A stretch of DNA of 47,126 bases from Macrococcoides goetzii (GCF_002742385.2 NZ_MJBI02000011.1:1-47126), one strand, 5' to 3'; shown: positions 35,837-46,386, counted from the stretch's first letter. Made by a program: numbers and translations. The notes: generated from the letters alone by a model not told the origin.

Positions 35837-36814
35837 ATGAAGTGTACAGCATGTGGGTTTCCAATTGAACCGGGAGATCGCTTTTGTGGTGAATGTGGAC
35901 ATCCAGTAGAACAACCAAACGAAAAAGTCGTTTATACCCCACCAGTTCAAGAGGAGAAAAATGATGAAGTAATACCTCAATCAGAACCAGTGATTAATAA
36001 ACGTGATCCTATTATCAATCAGCAAGATGTAATAACAGAAGAACCTCACATTACAAAGGTTGATGAACCGAAAGAAAAATCATTTACTGAAACTGAAAAA
36101 GTTGAAAACAGCGGAGCGACACATATGAAGTCTGAACCTGTGAGAAAAGAGTATCCAAAGATTGAAATAGATACTGAAAAACTAGCGAATCAATCACAAC
36201 AAGTAGCAAAGGAAAGCTATGGCTTTGTCAGCAGTGCTTTGAAGGAACATGATTCAATATTAGATAGTGATAAGAAGTTCTCCTATGGTTTAATCCTGGG
36301 ATTAATCGGTGCAGGGATTTTCTTAATCTTCTTAGGAACGCTAATTAATTTACCGGATGCTACTGAAATGATAGGACAAAGTAAGTCATCTATCGCATTT
36401 AAATTTGCTTTTGGTGTTTTATTGTTACTTGCCATTTCTATTGGTATTACTTATGGTGCAATTGTTATGACTGTAACTTCAAAAGTAGATTTTCATAAAT
36501 TCCTATCAGATTATGTCCTACTCAATACTGTATCCATCGCGCTAATCGTTGCAGGATTTATTATAACCTGGATTGATCTACGCATAGCACCGTTGTTTTT
36601 ATTTATTTTAGGCATTACATCTATATTTATCTCATCTGTTTATCTAATTGCACGTTATGCTGTTCATAGACCTTCTCGAATGGCAAGTTTTTATGGTGTA
36701 TTAGTGTATATTATCGTGCTAATTATTGCCTACTACATCGTATTTGATAGCATGTTAAAAGATGCACTAGGTGCAATTGATGGCATGCTAGGAAGTTTAA
36801 TGAACATCTTATAA
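35837..36814 (+). CDS. Zinc-ribbon membrane protein, long form
   Basis: A 325-residue protein with an N-terminal zinc ribbon (CTACG at 3-7 and CGECG at 17-21), a long acidic and basic linker (about 25-135) that is probably disordered, then six membrane helices from about residue 148. The second gene encodes a shorter paralogue with the same layout: compare FLSDYVLLNT here with VLSDYILLNT there. The role is unknown; a zinc ribbon on a membrane protein suggests a cytoplasmic binding domain. ATG 35837 has AAAGGAGG in position. Confidence 0.8.
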   Translation: MKCTACGFPIEPGDRFCGECGHPVEQPNEKVVYTPPVQEEKNDEVIPQSEPVINKRDPIINQQDVITEEPHITKVDEPKEKSFTETEKVENSGATHMKSEPVRKEYPKIEIDTEKLANQSQQVAKESYGFVSSALKEHDSILDSDKKFSYGLILGLIGAGIFLIFLGTLINLPDATEMIGQSKSSIAFKFAFGVLLLLAISIGITYGAIVMTVTSKVDFHKFLSDYVLLNTVSIALIVAGFIITWIDLRIAPLFLFILGITSIFISSVYLIARYAVHRPSRMASFYGVLVYIIVLIIAYYIVFDSMLKDALGAIDGMLGSLMNIL

Positions 36815-36835
36815 AAATATTAATAGGAGGTACTT

Positions 36836-37567
36836 ATGATCTGTCCAAATTGTAAAAATCACGTAAATGCAGGAGATGTCTATTGCGGACAATGTGGCAC
36901 TCGTATTGACGGAACTTCAAATACTCGAGTAACTTTAGCAGCGATACAAGAAAGTAAATTAGCTGGTGAAGGTCGTGGTTTCTTTAAAAATGTGTTTTTA
37001 TCACATGATGAGGAAATTCTCAGTAAACATAAATACAGTTACTTATTAACAATTTCACTTATTAGTATTACACTCATCATTATTTCACTGCTCATATTAA
37101 AAATAACGAGTGAATTTCCTGACGGTTACATACCAGTCTGGTCATTAATCAAGAAAATTGTCATACTTACATTCATGATAATCGGTGGTACAACTGGTTT
37201 AATATATGCATTGATGAATTTATTCTCGAAAGCAAAAATTAGCTTTCAAAAAGTATTGTCTGACTATATTTTGTTGAATACATTTTCTATGATCAGTATC
37301 GTATTAGCAATTTTATTCGCTGTTATGGAAGCTTATAAAATTTCTGGATTCTTTATTTTCTTATTTTACTTAATATTTTTAGTTTCACCACTTTATATTT
37401 TAACTAAGTACTTAACACAACATAAAACGAGTATAGCAAGTTACTATATCATATTAACTTTTATTGTTTGTCAAACAATGCTAACAATGATGATTATCGA
37501 ATCGATCGGTGTTTTCCTTCAGCAATTCGCTGGAGAGTCATTTTTTAATATTTTATCTAGTTTTTAA
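36836..37567 (+). CDS. Zinc-ribbon membrane protein, short paralogue
   Basis: A 243-residue protein: zinc ribbon with CPNC (3-6) and CGQC (18-21), a short linker ending in LSHDEEILSKHKYSY, and six membrane helices. It is a clear paralogue of the preceding gene, sharing HDEEIL-like and SDYILLNT segments, but lacks the long linker. The two are 21 bp apart, with AGGAGG before ATG 36836, so they form an operon, and possibly a heteromeric membrane complex. Function unknown. Confidence 0.8.
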   Translation: MICPNCKNHVNAGDVYCGQCGTRIDGTSNTRVTLAAIQESKLAGEGRGFFKNVFLSHDEEILSKHKYSYLLTISLISITLIIISLLILKITSEFPDGYIPVWSLIKKIVILTFMIIGGTTGLIYALMNLFSKAKISFQKVLSDYILLNTFSMISIVLAILFAVMEAYKISGFFIFLFYLIFLVSPLYILTKYLTQHKTSIASYYIILTFIVCQTMLTMMIIESIGVFLQQFAGESFFNILSSF

Positions 37568-37599
37568 ATGTAATATCATTATATCCAGTATAGAACAAA

Positions 37600-37641
37600 T
37601 ATACCCCCTCCCATGCATGAATGCATAGGTGGGGGTATATT
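37600..37641 (+). terminator. Terminator of the zinc-ribbon operon
   Basis: ATACCCCC and GGGGGTAT pair, with an inner ATGCAT stem, followed by ATTTTTG. Confidence 0.85.
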
Positions 37642-37705
37642 TTTGTTAAAACGCCTAATTCAAAATAAGATAAATATCCTTAATAATTAAAATGATTTTT
37701 AATAC

Positions 37706-37740
37706 AAAAAAGTGCCCAAACAATAATGTTTAGACACTTT
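37706..37740 (-). terminator. Terminator of glmS
   Basis: On the minus strand AAGTG and CACTT pair with an inner AAAC/GTTT stem, followed by six T, directly after the glmS stop. Confidence 0.75.
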
Positions 37741-37751
37741 ATATATTCATA

Positions 37752-39554
37752 TTATTCTACTGTAACTGATTTCGCTAAGTTACGTGGTTTATCTACGTCT
37801 GCACCTCTGTGTAAAGCTGCATAGTAAGAAATTAATTGTAATGTAATAACTGATACTAATGGTGTTAACATGTCATGAACCGCTGGAATGACATATGCAT
37901 CTCCATCTTGTTCTAATCCTGACATAGAAATGATACATGGGTTTGCTCCACGAGCTACTACTTCTTTCACATTACCACGAATAGAAAGGTTTACTTTTTC
38001 TTGAGTAGCTAACGCAATTACCGGAGTACCTTCTTCGATTAATGCGATCGTTCCGTGTTTTAACTCTCCGCCGGCAAATCCTTCAGCCTGGATGTAAGAA
38101 ATTTCTTTTAATTTTAAAGCACCTTCAAGACCTACATAGAAATCCATTGTACGGCCGATAAAGAATGCGTTACGTGTTGTAGATAAGAATTGACGTGCTA
38201 AATCTTCCATTTTATTTGCATCATCAACAATCGATACGATTGCAGAAGTAACTTTAGCAAGTTCAGGCAATAAGTCAACACCTGTGTCAATTCCAGAATC
38301 CTTAGCTACAACTTGAGCTAAAATGGCAAGTACTGCAATCTGAGCTGTGTAAGCTTTTGTTGATGCTACAGCAATTTCTGGTCCAGCATGTAAGATTAAT
38401 GTATGGTCAGCTTCACGTGATAAAGTTGATCCAGGCACGTTAGTTACTGTTAACGCTGGGTAACCTAATTTTTTTACTTCAACTAATACTGCACGACTAT
38501 CTGCTGTTTCACCTGATTGTGAAATGAAGATAAATAATGGTTTCTTAGAAAGTAATGGCATATTGTAAACGAACTCAGAGGCAACATGCACTTCTGTAGG
38601 AACACCTGACCATTTTTCTAAATATTCTTTACCAACTAAACCTGCATGGTAAGAAGTACCACAAGCTACGATATAGATACGATCTGCTTTACGTACTGCT
38701 TTTACAATGTCTTTATCGATGACTAAGTTACCTTTATCATCTTGATATTTTTGAATAATTTTACGCATTACAGCTGGTTGTTCATGAATTTCTTTTAACA
38801 TGTAATGAGCAAATGTTCCTTTTTCGATATCACTTGCATCGATTTCAGCTTTGTAAGGTTTACGTTTAATTTCTTTACCGTCTAAATCTTTAATTGTTAC
38901 TTTTTCTTTTTCAACAAGAACGATTTCACCGTCAGTTAATTCAACGTAAGTATCTGTTACTTGTAACATCGCCATCGCATCAGATGCGATAACGTTAAAT
39001 CCATCTCCTAAACCTACTAATAATGGAGATTTGTTTTTCGCTACATAAATAACATCTGGGTTTTCGCTATCTAATAAACCTAATGCATATGATCCATGTA
39101 ATAATTTGATTACTTCAGTGAAAGCTTTCTCTGTATCTAAACCTTGTTTTGAGAAGTGTTCTATTAATTGAACGATAATTTCAGTATCTGTATCAGATTT
39201 AAAAGTTACTCCTGATAAGAATTCTTCTTTTAATTGTTCATAATTCTCAATAACACCGTTATGTACTAAAGTGAAACGACCACTTTCAGATTGATGTGGA
39301 TGAGAGTTTTCACGATTTGGTACACCGTGAGTTGCCCAACGTGTATGACCAATCCCAGTCGTTGATTCAAACGAAGAATCTACTGCTTTACGTAATTCAG
39401 CAATACGACCTTTTTCTTTATACACACGTACATCTTCACCATTACGTACAGCAATACCTGCTGAATCGTAACCACGGTATTCTAATTTCTCTAAACCTTT
39501 TAATAAAATTTCTTTTGCATCTTGTGTTCCAATATAACCTACGATACCACACAT
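37752..39554 (-). CDS. glmS: Glucosamine-6-phosphate synthase
   Basis: A 600-residue glutamine-fructose-6-phosphate aminotransferase, the first step of UDP-GlcNAc synthesis for the cell wall. MCGIVGYIG provides the N-terminal nucleophile Cys 2 after Met removal; the glutaminase domain spans about 1-240, followed by two SIS domains (SQSGETADS and STKAYT are sugar-phosphate loops). The C-terminus KSVTVE is standard. The ORF extends to 39584, but GGAGG before ATG 39554 and the required Cys 2 fix the start. Controlled by the ribozyme in its leader. Confidence 0.97.
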   Translation of the reverse strand: MCGIVGYIGTQDAKEILLKGLEKLEYRGYDSAGIAVRNGEDVRVYKEKGRIAELRKAVDSSFESTTGIGHTRWATHGVPNRENSHPHQSESGRFTLVHNGVIENYEQLKEEFLSGVTFKSDTDTEIIVQLIEHFSKQGLDTEKAFTEVIKLLHGSYALGLLDSENPDVIYVAKNKSPLLVGLGDGFNVIASDAMAMLQVTDTYVELTDGEIVLVEKEKVTIKDLDGKEIKRKPYKAEIDASDIEKGTFAHYMLKEIHEQPAVMRKIIQKYQDDKGNLVIDKDIVKAVRKADRIYIVACGTSYHAGLVGKEYLEKWSGVPTEVHVASEFVYNMPLLSKKPLFIFISQSGETADSRAVLVEVKKLGYPALTVTNVPGSTLSREADHTLILHAGPEIAVASTKAYTAQIAVLAILAQVVAKDSGIDTGVDLLPELAKVTSAIVSIVDDANKMEDLARQFLSTTRNAFFIGRTMDFYVGLEGALKLKEISYIQAEGFAGGELKHGTIALIEEGTPVIALATQEKVNLSIRGNVKEVVARGANPCIISMSGLEQDGDAYVIPAVHDMLTPLVSVITLQLISYYAALHRGADVDKPRNLAKSVTVE

Positions 39555-39604
39555 AATAAGTTCCTCCTGAGCGCATTCGCGCATTTAAAATAAGTTAATT
39601 TAAA

Positions 39605-39760
39605 TAGATTGTTTATTTGTGCTATGTTGATGTCTTTTGTTCACTCAGTTGCCCAAGTGGTTTGTTACATCAACTATCGAATAGCTACTATCCGTGATGG
39701 CATCCGCCGAATTTTCGATAACCATCTTCCTCGTCAACAGTTTCCTGTTCTGGCGCTGTA
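39605..39760 (-). ncRNA. glmS ribozyme
   Basis: The leader contains the glmS ribozyme core: AGCGCCAGAAC, with the cleavage site just 5' of G 39756, then GTTGACGAGG, GGTTATCGA and TTCGGCGGATGCC. Bound glucosamine-6-phosphate drives self-cleavage and message decay, giving feedback on glmS. The 3' limit near 39605 is approximate. An apparent plus-strand frame here is only a shadow. Confidence 0.93.
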
Positions 39761-39803
39761 TATTCAGTTTTTAACAACCCTCGCTTTCAGTTAAACTTCT
39801 GTA

Positions 39804-39833
39804 ATTGTACTATATTTCATATAAATTAGACAA
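39804..39833 (-). promoter_or_regulatory. Sigma-A promoter of glmS
   Basis: TTGTCT (39833-39828), 18-base spacer, TACAAT (39809-39804) on the minus strand, about 40 bp before the ribozyme cleavage site. Confidence 0.6.
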
Positions 39834-40035
39834 GTATTAGAAGATTATATCTTTCGGAAATAGAACTATTAATACAACTTGTCTTATATATCAAAACAAT
39901 ATAAGCTTCAGATTTTATATTATTATACTATAAATATGAGTTAAATTATTTTTTTATTGTCATTATTTGCAAGATTATTTCGAAATTTTGTAGTTTATAT
40001 AGATTAAATTATTATCGTTTAGATTTAAGAACCAT

Positions 40036-40068
40036 AAAAAAAAGACCAAATCAGAAGATTTGGTCCCT
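40036..40068 (-). terminator. Terminator of the cdaA-cdaR-glmM operon
   Basis: GACCAAATC and GATTTGGTC pair on the minus strand and are followed by eight T, just after the glmM stop. Confidence 0.9.
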
Positions 40069-40078
40069 CGATATTAAA

Positions 40079-41428
40079 TTATTTAATCCCCATATGTTCA
40101 CGTACAACATCAGAGATACTGTTTACGAAACGTTCAGCATCTTCATCTGTCTTTGCTTCAACCATTACACGTACTAAAGGTTCAGTTCCTGAAGGACGGA
40201 CTAATACGCGTCCTTCACCGTTCATTTCCGCTTCAACTTTTGCAATTGATTCAGCGACTGCTGAGTTCTCTTCAACAGCATGTTTATCAGAAACACGAAT
40301 ATTTACTAAGCGTTGTGGATATTTCTTCATTTGTCCTGCTAACTCACTTAATGTCTTACCAGATTTTTTAATGATGCTCGCTAAATGAACACCTGTTAAT
40401 AATCCGTCACCAGTTGTATTGTAATCCATCATTACGATATGTCCAGACTGTTCTCCACCTAGGTTGTACTTACCGTTTCTCATTTCTTCAACAACGTAAC
40501 GGTCTCCTACTTTCGTTTTATTTGAATTAATATCAAATGCTTCTAATGCTTTATAGAATCCTAAGTTACTCATTACAGTTGATACAACCATATTGTCCTT
40601 TAAAGTACCTTCATTATGCATACTTTGCGCTAAAATAAACATAATTTGGTCGCCATCAACGATTTGACCTTTTTCATCGACAGCGATAATACGGTCTCCA
40701 TCACCATCAAATGCTAACCCAAAGTCACTACCAGAGTCCACTACTAATTCAGCCAATCCTTCTGGATGTGTTGAACCTACACCATCATTGATGTTATTAC
40801 CATCTGGATTACAACCGATTGTTACTGTATCAGCTTCTAAATCACCGAATAAATAAGGCGCTAATGAATATGTTGAACCATGTGCACCATCTAATGCGAT
40901 CTTTAACCCTTCTAAATCACCGTCAATCGTTGATTTAATAAAGCTTAAATACTTTTGTCCACCTTCAAAGTAATCTGAAGTATGACCTAAATCAACGCCT
41001 GTTGGACGTGGTAAAGTGTCTTCTTTCGCATCTAATAAAGCTTCGATCTCCGCTTCTTGTGCATCACTTAATTTATAACCATCTGATCCGAAGAATTTAA
41101 TACCATTATCTTGTACTGGATTATGACTTGCAGAAATCATAACGCCTGCTTGTGCATTTAATTCTCTCGTTAAATAAGCAACACCTGGTGTAGAAATAAC
41201 ACCTAAACGCATTACTTCTGCACCTGTAGATAATAATCCTGCTACAAGTGCTGACTCTAACATAATACCAGAAACACGTGTGTCACGACCTACAACTACT
41301 GTTGGTTTAGCCGTTCCGCCGTGTGCTAATACATAACCACCGTATCGCCCTAATTCAAAAGCTAATTCTGGTGTTAACTCACTATTAGCTACACCTCTTA
41401 CACCGTCTGTCCCAAAATATTTACCCAT
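40079..41428 (-). CDS. glmM: Phosphoglucosamine mutase
   Basis: A 449-residue enzyme converting glucosamine-6-phosphate to glucosamine-1-phosphate. The phosphorylated Ser lies in ISASHNP near residue 100; the metal loop DGDGDR is near 242, and the C-terminal phosphate loop is [10 protein letters not shown]. Length is standard. It closes the cdaA-cdaR-glmM operon; GlmM binds and inhibits CdaA in other Firmicutes, which connects wall synthesis to c-di-AMP level. ATG 41428 follows AAAAGGAG. Confidence 0.97.
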   Translation of the reverse strand: MGKYFGTDGVRGVANSELTPELAFELGRYGGYVLAHGGTAKPTVVVGRDTRVSGIMLESALVAGLLSTGAEVMRLGVISTPGVAYLTRELNAQAGVMISASHNPVQDNGIKFFGSDGYKLSDAQEAEIEALLDAKEDTLPRPTGVDLGHTSDYFEGGQKYLSFIKSTIDGDLEGLKIALDGAHGSTYSLAPYLFGDLEADTVTIGCNPDGNNINDGVGSTHPEGLAELVVDSGSDFGLAFDGDGDRIIAVDEKGQIVDGDQIMFILAQSMHNEGTLKDNMVVSTVMSNLGFYKALEAFDINSNKTKVGDRYVVEEMRNGKYNLGGEQSGHIVMMDYNTTGDGLLTGVHLASIIKKSGKTLSELAGQMKKYPQRLVNIRVSDKHAVEENSAVAESIAKVEAEMNGEGRVLVRPSGTEPLVRVMVEAKTDEDAERFVNSISDVVREHMGIK

Positions 41429-41454
41429 TTTTTAAACTCCTTTTATTCATATCG

Positions 41455-42390
41455 TTATTTTTTAGATACATCTATCATAATTTCTACTTGCTTTGGATTG
41501 GCACTTGATACGTCTTTTGGTAAAGGAATATTTTCCTTAACGACTGTATCTTTTGTTACTTTCGATAAATCCACTTCAATCGCTAAACTACCGATACCAT
41601 CTAGCACCGAACGCTTTCCAAATAGTTCTACTTCAGATTCAGATAGTTCCAGACTGTTTAGTTTTAGGTTTGAAGGTAATTTTCCTGATTTCTTTGCACT
41701 AATCGCTACCGTCTTTGAAGTCGGTGCAATCTTGATGTTCACTTTTACTTTAGCAGGTTTTACGGATACATCAAGTTTATTAAGATTAGAATCAAATACA
41801 TTAACTTCTGCTTCTTCACTTGTTGTCTTAGATAATTTCGTATTATCCTGCAATGTTGCTTTCACATATGCAATCTTATTAATTTCGTCTTCTCCACCTG
41901 TAATGGTTACTTGCGACGGATCAACTTCTTTACCTGTCAGTTCATAGCCAGTCGCAATACGTGAATTGCTTACTTCCGCTTCTACTTGTCTTGTATCTTT
42001 AATTTTTTCTGATAAAGTGATATTCGCAAATTTCGGAATCACTTCATAATTTAATTTATCAGAAATACCTTTTACTTTGAACTTCTTTTTATATTCTCCA
42101 ACTTTAGAGCTGGACAAGTCAAGCGTTACCGTGAAGTCTATCATACTCTCAGTCTTCTTTACGATAGACTGCGGACCGCTCACACGTACATTTACGGTCT
42201 TTGGTGCACCTGTTAAATACAAGTTTTTGTCATCATACACAATCTTAACCGGGACATCTTCAATGACCGTCTGATCATTCTGGTTGAATTGATTATTACC
42301 AAAAAGTGCGAAGACATCGTTAACTGATAAAAATAAAAACAAAGCGAGTACAAATGCAACAAATCTCAGTCCCCATTTATTCTCAAGCAT
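41455..42390 (-). CDS. cdaR: CdaA regulator, YbbR-domain protein
   Basis: A 311-residue protein with one N-terminal membrane helix (residues 9-28) and an extracytoplasmic part made of YbbR repeats, about three to four copies beginning with segments such as PVKIVYDDKNLYLTGAPKTV. It binds CdaA and adjusts c-di-AMP synthesis. Its ATG overlaps the cdaA stop by one base, so translation is coupled. Confidence 0.93.
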   Translation of the reverse strand: MLENKWGLRFVAFVLALFLFLSVNDVFALFGNNQFNQNDQTVIEDVPVKIVYDDKNLYLTGAPKTVNVRVSGPQSIVKKTESMIDFTVTLDLSSSKVGEYKKKFKVKGISDKLNYEVIPKFANITLSEKIKDTRQVEAEVSNSRIATGYELTGKEVDPSQVTITGGEDEINKIAYVKATLQDNTKLSKTTSEEAEVNVFDSNLNKLDVSVKPAKVKVNIKIAPTSKTVAISAKKSGKLPSNLKLNSLELSESEVELFGKRSVLDGIGSLAIEVDLSKVTKDTVVKENIPLPKDVSSANPKQVEIMIDVSKK

Positions 42391-43199
42391 TATTCTTCAA
42401 CACCTTTCTTCGTGACATGTGTACTAAACCAATGTTCCGTAAGCAAGGCTTCAAACACTTCTAATGATACATCTTTACGTAATCTGCCGTTATACGTCAC
42501 TGAAATATCGCCGGTTTCTTCAGAAACAACTACAGTAAAAGCATCTGACACTTCAGAAATACCCACTGCGGCACGGTGACGTGTTCCTAAACTCTTTTGA
42601 ATCTTAGCACTATCCGATAAAGGAAGATAACTTGCTGCAACAGCAATCTTATCACCCTGTACAATCATCGCACCATCATGTAATGGCGTATTAGGAATAA
42701 ATATATTAATTAATAATTCAGATGATATATCTGCATTGATTGGTATACCAGTTTCTATGTAATCCTGTAATCCTGTTTCTTTTTCAAAGACGATTAACGC
42801 ACCAATACGACGTTTCGCCATATACTGTACTGATTTGACCATGGCATCTGTAAGCTTTGCCTGGTTAACCTTTAAATTTGCTGCATTGCGTTTAAATAAA
42901 CTACCTCGTCCGAGCTGTTCTAAAGCTCTTCTTAATTCTGGTTGAAAGATAACAATGATGGCTAAGAAACCCCATTCCATAACCATATCAAACATTTTAG
43001 TCGTTGTTGTTAAATCAAGCTGATTACTCAGCGTTCTACCAATCAGAATAAAGAAGATACCCTTTAATAATTGGATGGCTTTCGTCCCTTTAATTGCGTT
43101 GATTAGCAAATAGATGACGTACCATACAATCAGCAAGTCTAAGATGCCGGTAATGATCTTAACAGTACTTAAATTATCAAGTACACTAAAGAGCTGCAT
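42390..43199 (-). CDS. cdaA: Membrane diadenylate cyclase
   Basis: A 269-residue enzyme that makes c-di-AMP from two ATP. Three N-terminal membrane helices are followed by the DAC domain: LHDGAMIV near residue 175 and TRHRAAVG near 205 provide the DGA and RHR motifs. c-di-AMP controls potassium and osmolyte transport and wall homeostasis in this group. First gene of the operon with cdaR and glmM; ATG 43199 follows GGAGG. Confidence 0.96.
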   Translation of the reverse strand: MQLFSVLDNLSTVKIITGILDLLIVWYVIYLLINAIKGTKAIQLLKGIFFILIGRTLSNQLDLTTTTKMFDMVMEWGFLAIIVIFQPELRRALEQLGRGSLFKRNAANLKVNQAKLTDAMVKSVQYMAKRRIGALIVFEKETGLQDYIETGIPINADISSELLINIFIPNTPLHDGAMIVQGDKIAVAASYLPLSDSAKIQKSLGTRHRAAVGISEVSDAFTVVVSEETGDISVTYNGRLRKDVSLEVFEALLTEHWFSTHVTKKGVEE

Positions 43200-43230
43200 T
43201 GTATCTCCTCCATATTCATGCTAAAAATAA

Positions 43231-44499
43231 TTATACCATGTATGGTAGAGAATCTTCGTATAGATTGATGCATTTTTTATAATATTCATTGGATTGTTCT
43301 AAATCTCCAAGTTTTACGTAAATTTCTGCAATCTTTTTCGAAATTCTACCAAAATAATAAACATGCTCATTACCATTTAACGCAATTTTATAATACGTTA
43401 ATGCGCCCTGGTAGTTCTCCAGTTGATATTCAAGATCACCCATTAACTCTTCACCGTAGCCGGTATCATCATTTTTAATATTTTCAGCAATAATTGCTCT
43501 TGCTTCTTCGTACATACTTTTACGAATCATAATCTCTGCTAAGTGCAGACGAATATTAACCGCATATGCATGATCAAAATTATGGTCATCGAGCATTTGA
43601 TTACATTTCAGGATGATTTCATACGCTTCATCGGTACGTTTCAACTCTACGAGTAACATTGCCAGATTACTCAGGCTACCTACAAGATCAAATGAAACAG
43701 GACGAAGTTCAGCATAGCTGATCGCTCTACGGTAATGATATTCAGCCTGTTCAAAATCTTTTGTTGCATGATAAGAACGCCCTAACGTATTCTCGATATT
43801 TAATGCCATATGATACGTATTAAGCTTCATATTTAAATCAATTGCTTCTTCACACAGTTTAATCGCAACATAAAATTCACCGACACGTGAATAATATTGT
43901 CCTAAATAGTAAAGAATAGAGACACGTGTAATATTTACAACATTCTCAACGATTGTAATATTATTTGCTTTAGTTAATTGATTAATCGCTTCCATGACAT
44001 TGCCAACTTCATATTCAATTCGCCCTAATAATTCTAATGAACGTAAATAAATAGTTACATCTCGCATCTTCTTAACGATTGCTATCGCCTTCTCTACATA
44101 CTTGCGGGCATTATCATAGTCTTTTTGGTGAAAATAATAACTAGCTGTAACCCAGCTGATCGCTCCACGTTCAGCTTCTGTTATACTCTCGAGCGTTTCG
44201 TAATTCTTATTGATAAACTCCCCAAGTTTTTTGAAATCATTCATCAATACATGATTCTCAGCCCATTTAATCTCTTTTTTAATCTCTAATAAACTTAAGT
44301 TACGATCTTCAGAAGTATTTGTAAAATCCTCCAATGTACAATTTAAACGCAAACTCAACTTCTTTAATACATTGGTAGAAGGATGTACCGAATTCTTTTC
44401 TATTAAGCTTAAATATGTTCTTGAAATAATACCGTCAGCTAATTCCTGCTGCGTTAAATTTGCCTGATTACGTAATTCTTTTATTCTTTGACCAACCAC
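43231..44499 (-). CDS. HTH-TPR transcriptional regulator
   Basis: About 422 residues: an N-terminal XRE helix-turn-helix (GQRIKELRNQANLTQQELA, SRTYLSLIEKN), then about eight tetratricopeptide repeats, for example YYFHQKDYDNARKYVEKAI. This layout matches RRNPP-type regulators such as PlcR or Rgg, which often sense short peptides; no peptide gene was found nearby. The longer frame to 44571 is less likely: AAAGGGG lies eight bases before GTG 44499. It is close upstream of cdaA but may have its own transcript. Target unknown. Confidence 0.85.
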   Translation of the reverse strand: MVGQRIKELRNQANLTQQELADGIISRTYLSLIEKNSVHPSTNVLKKLSLRLNCTLEDFTNTSEDRNLSLLEIKKEIKWAENHVLMNDFKKLGEFINKNYETLESITEAERGAISWVTASYYFHQKDYDNARKYVEKAIAIVKKMRDVTIYLRSLELLGRIEYEVGNVMEAINQLTKANNITIVENVVNITRVSILYYLGQYYSRVGEFYVAIKLCEEAIDLNMKLNTYHMALNIENTLGRSYHATKDFEQAEYHYRRAISYAELRPVSFDLVGSLSNLAMLLVELKRTDEAYEIILKCNQMLDDHNFDHAYAVNIRLHLAEIMIRKSMYEEARAIIAENIKNDDTGYGEELMGDLEYQLENYQGALTYYKIALNGNEHVYYFGRISKKIAEIYVKLGDLEQSNEYYKKCINLYEDSLPYMV

Positions 44500-44920
44500 G
44501 AGATTCACCCCTTTTTCATATAATATAATCATAAACGATATAAAGTTAACATTCCATAAGTAACTTACCATTTACATTGATAATATTCGATAATGTTAAG
44601 AAAATAGAATCGAATAATAGACGTTACTTTCAATATCTCACAATAAAAAAATATGAAATATAACATTTTTTACATCTATTATAAATATGTTAAGAAAATA
44701 CAAATAATATTAATAATATGAACTTATGATTTTATCTTTTTAACAGAAAATAAATATCAAAGATTATTCAAAGCGTATCTAATGGATAGAAAAAAGATAG
44801 TGAAAACATTATGCTAATAATAAAATTAAACGATTAGTGTAATTCGTTGACATTATTGAAGTTAACAAGGATAATATAATTATCTAAATAATATAAGTAA
44901 TAATACTAAGGAGAAGCGTA
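44500..44920 (+). promoter_or_regulatory. Divergent intergenic region with the promoter of the ArsR-type gene
   Basis: AT-rich non-coding region between two regulators. TTGACA (44847-44852), 17-base spacer and GATAAT (44870-44875) form a good sigma-A promoter on the plus strand. Nothing else is recognised; short frames exist but none has a ribosome site worth reporting. Confidence 0.6.
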
Positions 44921-45364
44921 ATGTTAGATATTTTAGTAATCGAAAACCTTGCTCAGTTAAAGTGCGTAAGTGACCCATTTCGTATTAAATTATTAGAATT
45001 ACTTGCAGTTGAAGCGAAAACTGGCCAACAGCTTGCGGATGAATTAGAAATTCCACGCGCAAAAATTCATTACCACTTAGCAGAACTTGAAAAACAAGGC
45101 ATTATAGAATTAGTGAAAACAGAACAAAAGCATAGTATTATTCAAAAATTTTATGCACCTGTTGCAAAACAGCTTGTTCCTAAACTAGATTTACTGAAAT
45201 ATGCAGAGGAAGATAGCAAGAAAGATAATCTATCATTTAAGCTTCAAATCAACGAAAAAGAATTTCCTGAATTTAAAAAAGACCTTAAGAAGTATGTTAA
45301 GAAAGCTTCATCTAAAAATGGTGATTCAAATTACCAAATAAAAATATTCCCTGACCAAAATTAA
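44921..45364 (+). CDS. ArsR-type winged-helix regulator
   Basis: A 147-residue protein. FRIKLLELLAVEAKTGQQLA and PRAKIHYHLAELEKQGIIEL form a winged helix-turn-helix of the ArsR/helix-turn-helix-20 type. The C-terminal third is Lys-rich and ends in NYQIKIFPDQN. There are no Cys pairs of a metal sensor, so its ligand is unknown. ATG 44921 has AAGGAG in position. It is convergent with the arginase gene and shares a terminator with it. Confidence 0.8.
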   Translation: MLDILVIENLAQLKCVSDPFRIKLLELLAVEAKTGQQLADELEIPRAKIHYHLAELEKQGIIELVKTEQKHSIIQKFYAPVAKQLVPKLDLLKYAEEDSKKDNLSFKLQINEKEFPEFKKDLKKYVKKASSKNGDSNYQIKIFPDQN

Positions 45365-45390
45365 TTGGCAGGGAATATTTTTTGTTTTAT
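45347..45390 (+). terminator. Terminator of the ArsR-type gene
   Basis: ATTCCCTG and CAGGGAAT pair, with an inner CCAA/TTGG step, followed by ATTTTTTG. The stem begins in the last codons of the gene. Confidence 0.8.
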
Positions 45391-45406
45391 TTATTTATTT
45401 ATTTAT

Positions 45407-46309
45407 TTATAACAATTTTTCTCCAAAGAAAGAACCAACTAAACCAACAGCTTGCTCAGCTGTTTTATTATAAATGTCGATCAATGGATTTACTTCTACG
45501 ATTTCAAATGAAGTTATTTTATCACTATCATTTAATAATTCTAAAGCAAAGTGACTTTCACGATATGTGATACCACCTGGCACTGTCGTTCCTGTTCCTG
45601 GCGTTTCTACAGGATCTAAAGCATCAACGTCTAATGATAAATGGATGCCATCACATTTATCTAAATAAGCTAATGTTTCCTCAATTACTGTACCCATCCC
45701 TAAACGATCGATATCAGCCATCGTATATGTTTTAATACCTACTTCCTTAATGTATGCTTTCTCACCTTCATCAAGGTCACGCATACCGATTAACACGATA
45801 TTCTCTATTTTTACTTTATTCTTATATCCACCGATATTAATCAGATTTTCATGACCATCTCCGATTAAAGCTCTTAATGGCATACCATGAATGTTACCAG
45901 ACGGTGAAGTTTCATCGATATTTAAATCACCATGCGCATCATACCAGATTACACCTAAATTTTTATAATGCTTAGCAATACCGCTGATAGTACCCATTGC
46001 AATTGAATGGTCACCACCAATAACAACAGGATAATTACCTTTTTGTACTACCCCATCAACTTTTTCACAAAGTGATTCACAGAATGTTGTAACCTCTTCT
46101 AAATTACGAAGACCACCTTGTTCTGATTTATATTTTTTCATATCAATCGCTGGTGATTCCACATTACCCTGGTCAATAACTGTATGACCAATACTTTCTA
46201 ACCTTTCAATTAATCCAGCATAGCGCATAGCATCTGGTCCCATATTCACCCCTAGTTTACGTTGACCAAAAGCACTTGGCGCTCCAATAATCTCGATTGT
46301 CTTATTCAT
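45407..46309 (-). CDS. rocF: Arginase
   Basis: A 300-residue ureohydrolase that converts arginine to ornithine and urea. Metal ligands lie in [16 protein letters not shown] and SLDVDALDP; the final GLVGSFFGE is typical. Full length and uninterrupted. ATG 46309 follows AAGGGG. Monocistronic, with its own promoter. Its place near cdaA is a Staphylococcaceae landmark. Confidence 0.96.
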   Translation of the reverse strand: MNKTIEIIGAPSAFGQRKLGVNMGPDAMRYAGLIERLESIGHTVIDQGNVESPAIDMKKYKSEQGGLRNLEEVTTFCESLCEKVDGVVQKGNYPVVIGGDHSIAMGTISGIAKHYKNLGVIWYDAHGDLNIDETSPSGNIHGMPLRALIGDGHENLINIGGYKNKVKIENIVLIGMRDLDEGEKAYIKEVGIKTYTMADIDRLGMGTVIEETLAYLDKCDGIHLSLDVDALDPVETPGTGTTVPGGITYRESHFALELLNDSDKITSFEIVEVNPLIDIYNKTAEQAVGLVGSFFGEKLL

Positions 46310-46357
46310 TATGTATTCCCCTTATTCCATAAATTTTTAAATAATCTGACTACTTTA

Positions 46358-46386
46358 ATTTTATACAACTCTGAACGAATATACAA
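46358..46386 (-). promoter_or_regulatory. Sigma-A promoter of rocF
   Basis: TTGTAT (46386-46381), 17-base spacer, TAAAAT (46363-46358) on the minus strand. Confidence 0.55.

Noticed and set aside
39609-39794. Plus-strand open frame of 61 residues
   Set aside because: It is antisense to the glmS ribozyme and its promoter region; no ribosome site.
44572-44920. Signal peptide pheromone gene for the TPR regulator
   Set aside because: Only chance short frames without ribosome sites are present.
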